From Clostridia bacterium (GTDB taxonomy: Bacteria > Bacillota_A > Clostridia > TANB77 > CAG-508): a stretch of DNA of 64,000 nucleotides. Location of the stretch: positions 62,001 through 126,000 of the forward strand of contig JAFVGB010000010.1 of NCBI GenBank assembly GCA_017475185.1, given 5' to 3'. Shown here one piece after another: positions 50,648-59,415 of the stretch (position 1 is its first letter; each line of letters starts with the position of its first letter). The position numbers and the translations under genes are program-made. The notes beneath the pieces were generated by a model. That model ran no database searches and was not told the origin of the DNA. It saw only the letters and a program-made list of their open reading frames with translations.

Positions 50648-51286
50648 ATGGCTGATACGAATTTATGGCAATATACAAATGAAAAATATGAACATCTGCA
50701 GGATGAAAAAATAATTGAAATGATAAATTCAGGAGACAAAAATGCACTTGATTATATAATAAATAAATATAAAGATGTTGTTAATATAAAAGTAAGCAAA
50801 TATTTTATAATTGGTGCTGAAAAAGAAGATATTTTTCAAGAAGGGTTAATAGGACTATATAAAGCAATAAAAAGCTTTGATCCACAAAAAGAAAATTCTT
50901 TCAAAACTTTTGCAAACTTATGTATTGAAAGACAGCTAATTACTGCTATTAAAACTTCTAATAGACAAAAACATATGCCACTTAATTCATATTTGTCCTT
51001 AAATATGGCAGCATATGAAGATGAAGAATCAGATTCTGTTATGGATGTATTTGATTCTAATATGATAGAAGATCCATTAGATACAATTACTAAAAAAGAA
51101 TATTATATAGAAATTGAAAATGCCATAGATAAATCATTAAGTGATTTTGAAAAAAAAGTTTTAAACAGATTTGCAAAAGGAGAATCATACATTCAGATAG
51201 CAGATAAACTGAATACTCCAGTAAAATCAGTTGATAATGCAATTCAAAGAATAAGAAAAAAAGCAATAAGAAATATTATTGATTAA
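50648..51286 (+). CDS. sigH: RNA polymerase sporulation sigma factor SigH
   Basis: A 212-residue sigma-70 family protein. Region 2 shows NALDYIINKYKDVV, EDIFQEGLIGLYKAIKSFD and FANLCIERQLITAIKTSNR, which are diagnostic of Spo0H. Region 4 reads LSDFEKKVLNRFAKGESYIQIADKLNTPVKSVDNAIQRIRKK (as shorter units). SigH starts the sporulation cascade and drives stationary-phase genes. With sigK in the same window it points to a spore-forming lineage. A TTGACA box is at 50576-50581. The ribosome site is CTGGAGG. Confidence 0.93.
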   Translation: MADTNLWQYTNEKYEHLQDEKIIEMINSGDKNALDYIINKYKDVVNIKVSKYFIIGAEKEDIFQEGLIGLYKAIKSFDPQKENSFKTFANLCIERQLITAIKTSNRQKHMPLNSYLSLNMAAYEDEESDSVMDVFDSNMIEDPLDTITKKEYYIEIENAIDKSLSDFEKKVLNRFAKGESYIQIADKLNTPVKSVDNAIQRIRKKAIRNIID

Positions 51287-51291
51287 TTAAT

Positions 51292-51330
51292 AAAAGTCAA
51301 TATATGAATAATCATATATTGACTTTTTGT
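51292..51330 (+). terminator. Rho-independent terminator after sigH
   Basis: AAAAGTCAATATATGA and its complement form a 16-base stem with a 4-base loop, followed by TTTTTG. Confidence 0.85.
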
Positions 51331-51375
51331 TAATGTTATAGTAAATTAAAATAGGGATTGTAATGTAAAAAATAT

Positions 51376-51451
51376 GCTTCCATAGCTCAGGAGGTAGAGC
51401 ACTACCTTGGTAAGGTAGAGGTCACCGGTTCAAATCCGGTTGGAAGCTCCA
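51376..51451 (+). tRNA. tRNA-Thr (anticodon GGT)
   Basis: A 76-base cloverleaf. The acceptor stem is GCTTCCA/TGGAAGC, the D arm GCTC/GAGC, the anticodon stem CTACC/GGTAG with loop TTGGTAA (anticodon GGT, reading ACC and ACU), and the T arm ACCGG/CCGGT with TTCAAAT. Discriminator T and an encoded CCA end complete it. It is the only tRNA gene in the window. Confidence 0.96.
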
Positions 51452-51501
51452 AACAAATGAAGAAACATATAAATAAATTTATTAAATTAAAGAGGTATTA
51501 T

Positions 51502-52902
51502 ATGAAAGATGATTTAAAAAAGAAAAAAATAAAGGAAGCCGGGATAGCTGCTGCAATTTGCACAGGTGTCTTGTGTTGTTTAATAGGATTATCATTTGGA
51601 TTATATAATGCATTTTATAATCAAAATGTTGAGTCTACAAATGCATTAATTAATAGAAAAGATGAAATTGAAAAATCTAAAATAGAAGATGAAGAAGAAA
51701 TAAAAGTAGAATTAACAGAAGAAGAACTACATGAAGCTGATGAACAATTAAATCAAGTTGAAGAAGAAAATGCTGAAGAGGAAAATACAGAAGAAAACAA
51801 AGAAAGTGATGAAGACAAACAAAAGCAAGAAGAAAAGGAAAAGGAAGAAGAAGAAAGAAAAAAGAAACAAGAAGAACAAAAAAAGCAAATATCAAATTAT
51901 CCATATTGGATTAAAGTAAATTATTCAGCAAATACTGTAACTATATATTCAAAAGATGCAAATGGTAATTTCACTGTACCAGTAAGAGCAATGGTATGTT
52001 CAACAGGTGCAGCAACACCAAGGTCTGGGGTATATAGAACTCCACAAAAAGCTAGATGGGGAGTTCTAATTGGTCCTGTTTGGGGACAATACTGTACAAG
52101 AATTACAGGACAAATATTATTTCATTCAGTACCATATTTAAAAAATTGTGATCCTTCATCATTGGAATATTGGGAATATGATAGATTAGGAACTGCAAGG
52201 TCAATGGGATGTATTCGTTTAACTGTAAAAGATGCAAAATGGATTTTTGACAATTGTCCTTTAGGAACATCTGTTGAATTTTATTCAGATCCATATAATC
52301 CGGGACCTCTAGGAAAACCAGGAGTAAAGAAAATTTCAGGATATGATGAAACATTAAGAGGTTGGGACCCAACAGACCCTAATCCTAATAATCCATGGAT
52401 AAACCAATCTAAAAAGGAAGAAGCAGAGAAAAAGGCAAAAGAAGAGGCAGAAAAGAAAGCTAAGGAAGAAGCAGAGAAAAAAGCAAAAGAAGAGGCAGAA
52501 AAGAAAGCTAAGGAAGAAGCGGAGAAAAAAGCAAAAGAGGAAGCAGAGAAAAAAGCAAAGGAAGAGGCAGAAAAGAAAGCAAAAGAAGAAGCAAATAAAA
52601 TTACAGTACCTAATGTGGTTGGAAAAACAGAATTAGAAGCAAAAAAACAATTACAAGACTTGAAAATAACAGTTGTATATATGTCAAACAACAATAAGAA
52701 AAACGGAGTAGTATTGGAACAAAGTTTGTTGGCTGGTAGTAAAGTTGAAAAAGGAACTTCAGTAACTATAACAGTAAATAAAATAGAAAGCAAAAATAAT
52801 GACAATAACAAGAATAACAATAGTACGTCAACTAGTAATTCAAAAACGAAAACAAACGGTACTACGAAAAATGCAGATACAAAAGCTGAAAATAACAAAT
52901 AA
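51502..52902 (+). CDS. L,D-transpeptidase with repeat linker and PASTA domain
   Basis: A 466-residue cell-wall enzyme forming 3-3 or protein crosslinks in peptidoglycan. An N-terminal membrane helix (about 13-38) is followed by a Glu-rich coiled linker, then the YkuD catalytic domain with His208 in LFHSVP and Cys237 in SMGCIRL. Seven EAEKKAKE repeats form a rigid spacer, then one PASTA domain (ITVPNVVGKTELEAK) that binds muropeptides or beta-lactam-like ligands, and an Asn-rich tail. ATG 51502 follows AAGAGG; a longer frame starts right at the tRNA end. The adjacent gene is a shorter paralogue. Confidence 0.88.
   Translation: MKDDLKKKKIKEAGIAAAICTGVLCCLIGLSFGLYNAFYNQNVESTNALINRKDEIEKSKIEDEEEIKVELTEEELHEADEQLNQVEEENAEEENTEENKESDEDKQKQEEKEKEEEERKKKQEEQKKQISNYPYWIKVNYSANTVTIYSKDANGNFTVPVRAMVCSTGAATPRSGVYRTPQKARWGVLIGPVWGQYCTRITGQILFHSVPYLKNCDPSSLEYWEYDRLGTARSMGCIRLTVKDAKWIFDNCPLGTSVEFYSDPYNPGPLGKPGVKKISGYDETLRGWDPTDPNPNNPWINQSKKEEAEKKAKEEAEKKAKEEAEKKAKEEAEKKAKEEAEKKAKEEAEKKAKEEAEKKAKEEANKITVPNVVGKTELEAKKQLQDLKITVVYMSNNNKKNGVVLEQSLLAGSKVEKGTSVTITVNKIESKNNDNNKNNNSTSTSNSKTKTNGTTKNADTKAENNK
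52420..52587 (+). repeat. Seven tandem 24-base repeats in the L,D-transpeptidase gene
   Basis: Seven units encode EAEKKAKE, alternating mainly between two synonymous versions (GAAGCAGAG... and GAGGCAGAA...). The alternation suggests growth by duplication of a 48-base pair of units. Confidence 0.85.
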
Positions 52903-52967
52903 CTAACTTAAGAAGAATTTTTAATTGAATTTAATAAAAATAGCAATGAATTAGGTGAATTCAAAGT

Positions 52968-53738
52968 ATGAATAGTTTTAATATTAATAATAAAGTATAT
53001 AAAACTTTGATAAATATTTGTAAATATATATTATGCCTATTAATAATTGAAATAGGCATAATATCAATAAATGTAATTATGTATCAAAGAAAAAATAATG
53101 AAGTAATTGAATTTGTTGATATATCAGATTTAAACAGTAATAATGTAACAAGTGAAGAATCTGTGAACAACTTTAAAATAGAAATGGCAAACACAGATGA
53201 ATTTTCTTATTATATAAAGGTTAATTGCAGTAAACAAATTGTTATAGTTTATGTATCTGATGAAAATGGAAATTATAATATTCCAGTAAAAAGTATGATT
53301 TGTTCAACAGGAATTTCAACTCCAAATGAAGGTATTTATCAAATATCAGATAAATATGAATGGGCATATTTAGTTGGAGGAGTTTATGGACAATATGCAA
53401 CAAGAATAACAGGACCAATTTTGTTTCATTCTGTTCCATACACAAAACAAAGTAAATCATCACTTGAATATTGGGAATATGATAAGTTAGGACAACCTGT
53501 CTCAAAAGGATGTGTTCGTTTAACAGTTGAAGATGCAAAATGGATTTTTGATAACTGTAAACAAGGAACAAAGGTTGAGTTTTGTCAAGAAGAAAACAGT
53601 GAAAAATCTGTGAAACAAGAAAAATTATTAAAGATATCAGAATTTGATGATGAATTAAGAAATTGGGATCCAACTGATCCTGATATGAATAATCCATGGC
53701 TAAAATATAAAGAACAAGAAAAAGGAGAGATTGATTAA
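52968..53738 (+). CDS. L,D-transpeptidase (short paralogue)
   Basis: A 256-residue membrane-anchored YkuD enzyme. It has a helix at 15-37, a short linker, and a catalytic domain with His154 in LFHSVP and Cys182 in SKGCVRL. The domain is closely similar to that of the preceding gene (shared CSTG, YGQYATRITG, SLEYWEYD and WDPTDPxxNNPW), so the pair arose by duplication and then diverged in length. The ribosome site is weak (AGGTGA, 15 bases upstream). Its stop is two bases from ychF. Confidence 0.88.
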   Translation: MNSFNINNKVYKTLINICKYILCLLIIEIGIISINVIMYQRKNNEVIEFVDISDLNSNNVTSEESVNNFKIEMANTDEFSYYIKVNCSKQIVIVYVSDENGNYNIPVKSMICSTGISTPNEGIYQISDKYEWAYLVGGVYGQYATRITGPILFHSVPYTKQSKSSLEYWEYDKLGQPVSKGCVRLTVEDAKWIFDNCKQGTKVEFCQEENSEKSVKQEKLLKISEFDDELRNWDPTDPDMNNPWLKYKEQEKGEID

Positions 53739-53740
53739 TT

Positions 53741-54832
53741 ATGAAAATAGGAATAGTAGGACTTCCAAATGTTGGTAAAAGTACTTTATTTAATGCAATA
53801 ACAGATGCAGGAGCAGAATGTGCAAATTATCCATTTTGCACAATAGAACCAAATGTGGGAGTAGTACCAGTTCCAGATGAAAGGCTGGATAAATTAGCAG
53901 AAATGTATAATCCTGAAAAAGTGACACATGCAATAATAGAATTTGTTGATATTGCAGGTCTTGTAAAGGGTGCAAGTAAAGGTGAAGGATTAGGAAATAA
54001 ATTTTTATCACATATAAGAGAAGTTGATAGTATTGTTCAAGTTGTAAGATGTTTCGAAAATCCAAATGTTGTTCATGTTGATGGTAGCATAGATCCAATA
54101 AGAGATATAGAAACAATAAATTTAGAATTAATATTTGCAGATATTGAAACTATAGAAAAAAGATTAGATAGAGCAAGAAAAGCATTAAAAGCAGATAAAA
54201 AAGCACAATTTGAAATAGATGTTTTAGAAAAAATAAAAGCAGTTTTAGAAAGTGGAAAATGTGCCAGAACTGTCGAGCTATCAGAAGAGGAAGAAACGGT
54301 TTTAAAAGATACATATTTATTAACAAGAAAACCAACACTTTATATTGCAAATGTATCAGAAGAACAACTTCAAAATGCAGATGATGATGAAAACGTAAAA
54401 AAAGTAAAAGAATATGCTAAATTAGAAGATGCACAAGTTATACCATTATGCATTAAAATTGAAGAAGAATTAGCTTCTTTAGAAAATGATGATAAAAAAG
54501 AAATGCTTGAAGCATTAGGTTTAAATGAATCAGGACTAGATAAAGTTATTAAAGCAAGTTATGATTTATTAGGATTAATGTCATTTTTAACAGCAGGAGA
54601 GCCTGAAGTAAGAGCATGGACAATAAAAAAAGGTACAAAAGCTCCACAAGCTGCTGGAAAAATTCATTCAGATATAGAAAGAGGATTTATTAGAGCTGAA
54701 ATAGTCTCTTATGATGATTTAGTAAAAGAAGGTTCTATGAATGCTGCTAAAGAAAAAGGATTAGTGCGTTCTGAAGGAAAAGAGTACATTATGAAAGATG
54801 GAGATGTTGTTTTATTCAGATTTAATGTATAA
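53741..54832 (+). CDS. ychF: Ribosome-binding ATPase YchF
   Basis: A 363-residue Obg-family P-loop protein that prefers ATP and binds ribosomes. G1 is GLPNVGKST, G3 is DIAGLVKGASKGEGLGN and the G4-like step is YIANVSEE. A coiled insertion covers about 130-200, and the C-terminal TGS domain has TAGEPEVRAWTIKKGTKAPQAAG and HSDIERGFIRAE. Length is canonical. It follows the L,D-transpeptidase by two bases and shares its transcript. Confidence 0.95.
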   Translation: MKIGIVGLPNVGKSTLFNAITDAGAECANYPFCTIEPNVGVVPVPDERLDKLAEMYNPEKVTHAIIEFVDIAGLVKGASKGEGLGNKFLSHIREVDSIVQVVRCFENPNVVHVDGSIDPIRDIETINLELIFADIETIEKRLDRARKALKADKKAQFEIDVLEKIKAVLESGKCARTVELSEEEETVLKDTYLLTRKPTLYIANVSEEQLQNADDDENVKKVKEYAKLEDAQVIPLCIKIEEELASLENDDKKEMLEALGLNESGLDKVIKASYDLLGLMSFLTAGEPEVRAWTIKKGTKAPQAAGKIHSDIERGFIRAEIVSYDDLVKEGSMNAAKEKGLVRSEGKEYIMKDGDVVLFRFNV

Positions 54833-54884
54833 TTTTATTTAAAAATTATAAAAGAATAAAAATAAAAAAAATACAAAAAATATA

Positions 54885-54913
54885 TTGACGAAAAAAATTT
54901 TTAAATGTAAAAT
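54885..54913 (+). promoter_or_regulatory. Sigma-A type promoter
   Basis: TTGACG (54885-54890), a 17-base spacer and TAAAAT (54908-54913), 44 bases before the small secreted protein. Confidence 0.58.
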
Positions 54914-54956
54914 TATATTATAAAAGATATTCAAAAGAAAAAAGGAGAAGAAAACC

Positions 54957-55424
54957 ATGAAAAAATTAAGTAAAATTTTATTTTTAGTATTATTGTCAGT
55001 AGTGTTAATATTTGCACTTTCAGTACGTGTAAATGCTGCAGAGGAAATAGATTATAGTGATTATCCAGAATTAGAGGATTCTTCAAACGAAACAACTGAA
55101 ACAAACGAGACATCTGAAGGAACACAAGAACAATTACCTGTTACAACACCAGAATCTGTTACATCAAATAATGAAAACAATAATACAACAACAGAAAATA
55201 CAAATACAACAACAGAAGACACTAAAACTGAAGAAACAAAGACTGAAGAAACAAAAACAGAACCTGAAACAAAAACAGAAAATAAAGTTGATGTTGCAAA
55301 TAAAGCACCAGAATCACATGTTCAAGCTGGTAGTTTCCAAAACACAACAATTTTTGCAATTGCTGGTTTAACAGTTTTAGCTATTTTGGTTGCATATATT
55401 AAATTAAAAAAATATAATTATTAA
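54957..55424 (+). CDS. Small secreted or surface protein with Thr/Glu-rich stalk
   Basis: A 155-residue protein with a signal peptide (residues 1-27, ending RVNAAEE), a low-complexity stalk of Thr, Glu, Asn and Lys (about 35-120), and a C-terminal membrane helix (about 130-148) followed by KLKKYNY. The layout is that of a surface-anchored stalk protein, but there is no LPXTG motif before the helix. The ribosome site is AAAGGAGAAG. Function is unknown. Confidence 0.7.
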   Translation: MKKLSKILFLVLLSVVLIFALSVRVNAAEEIDYSDYPELEDSSNETTETNETSEGTQEQLPVTTPESVTSNNENNNTTTENTNTTTEDTKTEETKTEETKTEPETKTENKVDVANKAPESHVQAGSFQNTTIFAIAGLTVLAILVAYIKLKKYNY

Positions 55425-55445
55425 TAAAAATACAATTAAAGTAAT

Positions 55446-55496
55446 AAAAATGCACATATTTTTTGAAAATTTTTCAAAAATAGGTGCTTTTTTTTA
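55446..55496 (+). terminator. Rho-independent terminator
   Basis: A long imperfect stem (AAAAATGCACATATTTTT with its near complement through AAAAATAGGTGC) followed by eight T, before pyrH. Confidence 0.75.
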
Positions 55497-55547
55497 TCTT
55501 TTATGATAGAATACAAAATGTAAAAAAAATTAAAGGAGAGTGTAGAA

Positions 55548-56255
55548 ATGTCTGAAATTAAGTACAAGAGAATTCTATTAAAATTAAGTGGAGAAGCACT
55601 TGCAGGAGAAAACAAAACAGGAATTTCACCAGATGTATTAAATGATATAACATCACAAATTAAAGACCTAAGAGATTTAGGAGTTGAAGTAGCAATAGTA
55701 GTTGGTGGAGGAAATTTCTGGAGAGGAAAATATGGACACACAATGGAAAGAACTACTTCAGACTATATGGGAATGCTTGCAACAACAATTAATGCATTAG
55801 CTTTGCAAGATGCATTAGAAGCAAAAGGAATGTTTACAAGAGTTCAAACAGCAATAGAAATGAGAGAAATTGCAGAACCATATATTAAAAGAAAGGCAAC
55901 AAAACATTTAGAAAAAGGAAGAATTGTAATATTTGCAGCTGGAACAGGAAATCCTTTCTTTACAACAGATACATGTGCTGCATTAAGAGCTGCAGAAATA
56001 GATGCAGAAGTTATATTAGTTGCTAAAACAATAGATGGAGTATATTCAGCTGACCCTAAAATAGATCCAAATGCTGTAAAATATGACGAAATTACTTATT
56101 TAGACATATTAAATAAAGATTTAAAAGTAATGGATTCAACAGCTACATCTTTATGTAAAGACAATAATATACCATTAATAGTATTTGCTATGAGTGAAAA
56201 TGGCAATATGGTTAAAGCGGTAAAAGGTGAAAAAGTTGGAACATTAGTAAAATAA
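55548..56255 (+). CDS. pyrH: UMP kinase
   Basis: A 235-residue amino acid kinase-fold enzyme phosphorylating UMP to UDP. Visible are [13 protein letters not shown] at the start, [10 protein letters not shown], the middle [20 protein letters not shown], and the phosphate/ATP part [19 protein letters not shown]. It opens the conserved run pyrH-frr with a 35-base gap to frr. The ribosome site is AAAGGAGAG. Confidence 0.97.
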   Translation: MSEIKYKRILLKLSGEALAGENKTGISPDVLNDITSQIKDLRDLGVEVAIVVGGGNFWRGKYGHTMERTTSDYMGMLATTINALALQDALEAKGMFTRVQTAIEMREIAEPYIKRKATKHLEKGRIVIFAAGTGNPFFTTDTCAALRAAEIDAEVILVAKTIDGVYSADPKIDPNAVKYDEITYLDILNKDLKVMDSTATSLCKDNNIPLIVFAMSENGNMVKAVKGEKVGTLVK

Positions 56256-56290
56256 TTTAAGCCGATATTAGGTGGAAAGAGGAGAGAATT

Positions 56291-56839
56291 ATGGATTATA
56301 GCGAAATCAAAGAAAAGATGAATAAAACAATTAGCGTATTTTCTGAAAATTTATCAGAAATAAGAGCAGGACGTGCAAATCCTGCAATATTAAATAAAAT
56401 TAAAGTAGATTATTATGGAGTTCCTACTCCAATAAGTCAAGTGGCAGGAATTTCAGTTCCTGAAGCAAGATTAATAGTTATTCAACCATGGGATGCAAAT
56501 ATTTTAAAAGAAATAGAAAAAGAAATATTAAAATCTGATATAGGAATTAATCCAAATAATGATGGAAAAGTTATTAGATTAGCATTCCCAGAATTAAATG
56601 AAGAAAGAAGAAAAGAAATAGTTAAAGATATTAAAAAATTAGCAGAAGATGCTAAAGTTGCTGTAAGATCTATTAGAAGAGATGCAATAGATGGATTTAG
56701 AAAACAACAAAAAGATTCTGAAATTACAGAAGATGAATTGAAAATAGCAGAAGATGAAGTTCAAAAAATTACAGATAGCAAAATAGAAGAAATTGATGCG
56801 ATTTTAGCAAATAAAGAAAAAGAAGTTATGAGCGTTTAG
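56291..56839 (+). CDS. frr: Ribosome recycling factor
   Basis: A 182-residue factor that, with EF-G, splits the ribosome after termination. It shows the helical domain start, the RAGRANPAIL motif, the core VDYYGVPTPISQVA, IQPWD, and the C-terminal helix with VRSIRRDAIDGFRK. Length is normal. The ribosome site is GAGGAGAG. A terminator follows before the isoprenoid genes. Confidence 0.97.
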   Translation: MDYSEIKEKMNKTISVFSENLSEIRAGRANPAILNKIKVDYYGVPTPISQVAGISVPEARLIVIQPWDANILKEIEKEILKSDIGINPNNDGKVIRLAFPELNEERRKEIVKDIKKLAEDAKVAVRSIRRDAIDGFRKQQKDSEITEDELKIAEDEVQKITDSKIEEIDAILANKEKEVMSV

Positions 56840-56848
56840 CTTTTTTAG

Positions 56849-56893
56849 AAGAAGCCTAATTTTTAATTCGATAAAATATAGGCTTCTTTATAA
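56849..56893 (+). terminator. Rho-independent terminator after frr
   Basis: AAGAAGCCTA / TAGGCTTCTT arms with a 20-base loop and T-rich tail. Confidence 0.75.
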
Positions 56894-56918
56894 TACTTAA
56901 TTTGGAGTGAAATAAAAT

Positions 56919-57800
56919 ATGGATTTTAAAAATGAATTAATAAATAAAGCAACGCTTATTAATACAGAGTTAGAAAAATATGTTAGAAAAAATGAATGCC
57001 CTGAGGAAATTTTAAATCAGTCAATGGAATATAGTTTATTGGCTGGAGGAAAAAGGATTAGACCTGTTCTAATAATGGCTACATATGAATTATTTAAGAA
57101 TGATTTTGACAAAACATTTCCTTTTGCTGTTGCGATGGAAATGATTCATACATTTTCATTAATTCATGATGATTTACCTGGTATTGATAATGATGATTAT
57201 AGAAGAGGAAAACTTACAAATCATAAAAAATTTAATGAGGCTACCGCAATACTTGCTGGAGATAGCTTATTAAATTATGCATATAATTTAATAATTAATG
57301 ATATTATTAATAGTAGTGAAGAAAAAGATAAGAAGTTAATTGCTTTAAAAGAATTATCTTATGGTATAGATAGAATGATTGCTGGTGAATATGTAGATAC
57401 AGAATTTGAAGGTAAAGAAATTTCTAGCCAATATTTAGAATATATGCATGAAAACAAAACAGGAGCATTAATAAAAGCTAGTGTTAGAATTGGAGCAATT
57501 TTAGCAGATGCTGATACTGAATCTATTGCCAAGTTAACAACTTATGCTGAAAAAATAGGATTAGCATTTCAAGTTAAAGATGATATATTATCTGAAATTG
57601 GAGATAGCAAAGAGCTTGGAAAACCAGTTGGAAATGACAAAGAAAGAGGAAAATGTACATATACGACTAAATATGGTTTAGAACAAGCACAAAAAATGTT
57701 AAATGACATAACTAATGAAGCTGTTGAAATCATAAGTTCATTTGAAAATGGAGAATTTTTAAAAGAATTAGCTTTATATATAGCAAATAGAAATAAATAA
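56919..57800 (+). CDS. ispA: Polyprenyl diphosphate synthase (farnesyl diphosphate synthase type)
   Basis: A 293-residue prenyl transferase adding isopentenyl units to make GPP/FPP. GGKRIRPVL binds the diphosphate. The first Asp-rich motif is HDDLPGIDNDDYRRG, with the two-residue insertion typical of bacterial FPP synthases, and the second is FQVKDDILSEIGD. It lies directly before uppS, which uses its product. The usual xseA/xseB/dxs neighbours of ispA are not here. Confidence 0.92.
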   Translation: MDFKNELINKATLINTELEKYVRKNECPEEILNQSMEYSLLAGGKRIRPVLIMATYELFKNDFDKTFPFAVAMEMIHTFSLIHDDLPGIDNDDYRRGKLTNHKKFNEATAILAGDSLLNYAYNLIINDIINSSEEKDKKLIALKELSYGIDRMIAGEYVDTEFEGKEISSQYLEYMHENKTGALIKASVRIGAILADADTESIAKLTTYAEKIGLAFQVKDDILSEIGDSKELGKPVGNDKERGKCTYTTKYGLEQAQKMLNDITNEAVEIISSFENGEFLKELALYIANRNK

Positions 57801-57852
57801 AACAATAGAATAAAGTTTTAAATTATGAATCAATTAAATAAAGGAGTTATAT

Positions 57853-58563
57853 ATGGACAATATTACAAATATCCCACAACACATTGCAATTATAATGGAT
57901 GGTAATAGGCGATGGGCAAGAGAAAAAGGAATTGATACAAAAGAAGGTCATAAAGCAGGTGCTGAAAACTTAGAAAAAATAGCTTATTATTGTAATGATT
58001 TAGGTGTAAAATATTTAACAGTATATGCTTTTTCAACAGAAAATTGGAAGAGAAGTAAAGAAGAAGTTTCAGCTTTAATGATATTATTAAAAAATTATTT
58101 AAAGAAATTTTCTAAAAATGCAAATAAAGAAAATGTTAGAATTAAAATTTTAGGTAATATCAGTAATTTAGAAGAAGGCTTAAAAAAGAGTATAAATGAA
58201 GCTGTTGAAAGAACAAAAGACTGTACAGGACTTACTTTAAATGTAGCATTTAATTACGGAGGAAGAGACGAAATAACAAATGCTGCAAAACAAATTGCAA
58301 AAAAAGTTGCAGAAAAAGAAATAAGTTTAGATGATATAAATGAAAGTATGTTTCAACAATATTTATATACAAAAGGTGAACCTGATCCAGATTTATTAAT
58401 AAGACCAGGTGGAGAATTGCGTATAAGTAATTTTTTACCATGGCAACTTGTATATTCAGAGTTTTATTTTACGGATAAATACTGGCCAGATTTTAGTAGT
58501 GAAGACTTACTAAAGGCAATAGAAGTTTTTAACAAAAGAAATAGAAAGTTTGGAGGAAAATAG
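57853..58563 (+). CDS. uppS: Undecaprenyl diphosphate synthase
   Basis: A 236-residue cis-prenyltransferase making the lipid carrier for peptidoglycan. It has HIAIIMDGNRRWA with the catalytic Asp, the FSTENWKRS step, LNVAFNYGGRDEI and the C-terminal RPGGELRISNFLPWQ with YSEFYFTDKYWPDF. The gene overlaps the ribosome site of cdsA (GGAGG inside its last codons), so translation is coupled. Confidence 0.96.
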   Translation: MDNITNIPQHIAIIMDGNRRWAREKGIDTKEGHKAGAENLEKIAYYCNDLGVKYLTVYAFSTENWKRSKEEVSALMILLKNYLKKFSKNANKENVRIKILGNISNLEEGLKKSINEAVERTKDCTGLTLNVAFNYGGRDEITNAAKQIAKKVAEKEISLDDINESMFQQYLYTKGEPDPDLLIRPGGELRISNFLPWQLVYSEFYFTDKYWPDFSSEDLLKAIEVFNKRNRKFGGK

Positions 58564-58564
58564 T

Positions 58565-59371
58565 ATGAATATAAAACGTCTTGCAACAGGATTAATTGGA
58601 TTTCCTATTGTAGCATGTGCTTTAATTTTTGGAAATAAATATGTGATAGATGCTTTATTTGCAGTTGTTTCAGCATTTGCATTATATGAATATAATAATG
58701 CTTTAAAGTTGAAAACAAAACCAGTTTTATGGTTAGGTTATTTGGCTTGTATAATCATTGCATTCATACATATTATTCCAACACAATACTTAATTAATAT
58801 TATAGGAGCACTTATTCCAATAACTATTTTAATACTGTTTTTGCATGTTATAGTAACAAACATGAAAACTAATATTGTAGATATTGCATTAACTTTTTTT
58901 GGAATATGTTATATAGTTTTATTTATAATGTTTATACCAGTTTTAATGGGACATGAAAATGGAAAATTAATGGTTTGGTATATTATATTTGCGGCATGGG
59001 GCACAGATGTTTTTGCATATTGTGTTGGAGTTAAATTTGGAAAACATAAATTCAGTCCAGTTAGCCCTAAAAAATCTATTGAAGGTTGCATAGGTGGAGT
59101 TGTAGGTGCATTAATTTTCTTTATGGCATATACATTTTTCCTAAACAATTACTTTAATATGAATATAAATTATTTTATAATAGGAATAATAGGAATAATT
59201 TTAAGTATTATAGGACAAATAGGTGATTTCTCTGCATCAACAATAAAAAGATATGTTGGAATAAAAGATTTTAGTAATTTATTTCCTGGGCATGGAGGAA
59301 TGCTTGATAGAATTGATAGTGTAATATTTATTGCACCTTTTGCATATTTTTTATTAATGTTGGTACAATAA
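58565..59371 (+). CDS. cdsA: Phosphatidate cytidylyltransferase
   Basis: A 268-residue membrane enzyme making CDP-diacylglycerol. It has about eight hydrophobic segments. The family signature is split over the middle, TDVFAYCVGVKFGKHKFSPVSPKKS, and the C-terminal QIGDFSASTIKRYVGIKDF followed by PGHGGMLDRIDS. The ATG at 58565 is one base past the uppS stop and follows GGAGG at normal distance; an earlier ATG overlaps that ribosome site. Confidence 0.95.
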   Translation: MNIKRLATGLIGFPIVACALIFGNKYVIDALFAVVSAFALYEYNNALKLKTKPVLWLGYLACIIIAFIHIIPTQYLINIIGALIPITILILFLHVIVTNMKTNIVDIALTFFGICYIVLFIMFIPVLMGHENGKLMVWYIIFAAWGTDVFAYCVGVKFGKHKFSPVSPKKSIEGCIGGVVGALIFFMAYTFFLNNYFNMNINYFIIGIIGIILSIIGQIGDFSASTIKRYVGIKDFSNLFPGHGGMLDRIDSVIFIAPFAYFLLMLVQ

Positions 59372-59415
59372 AAAATTATAAGAAATAGGTGTAATTATTA
59401 AATTTTTATGGAGGT

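Noticed and set aside
52420..52587. Tandem 24-base repeats as a CRISPR array
   Set aside because: Units are contiguous without spacers and in frame inside a protein gene.
52281..52898. Long minus-strand frame opposite the first L,D-transpeptidase
   Set aside because: Antisense of the Lys/Glu/Ala repeat and YkuD domain; Phe/Ser-rich low complexity and no start signal.
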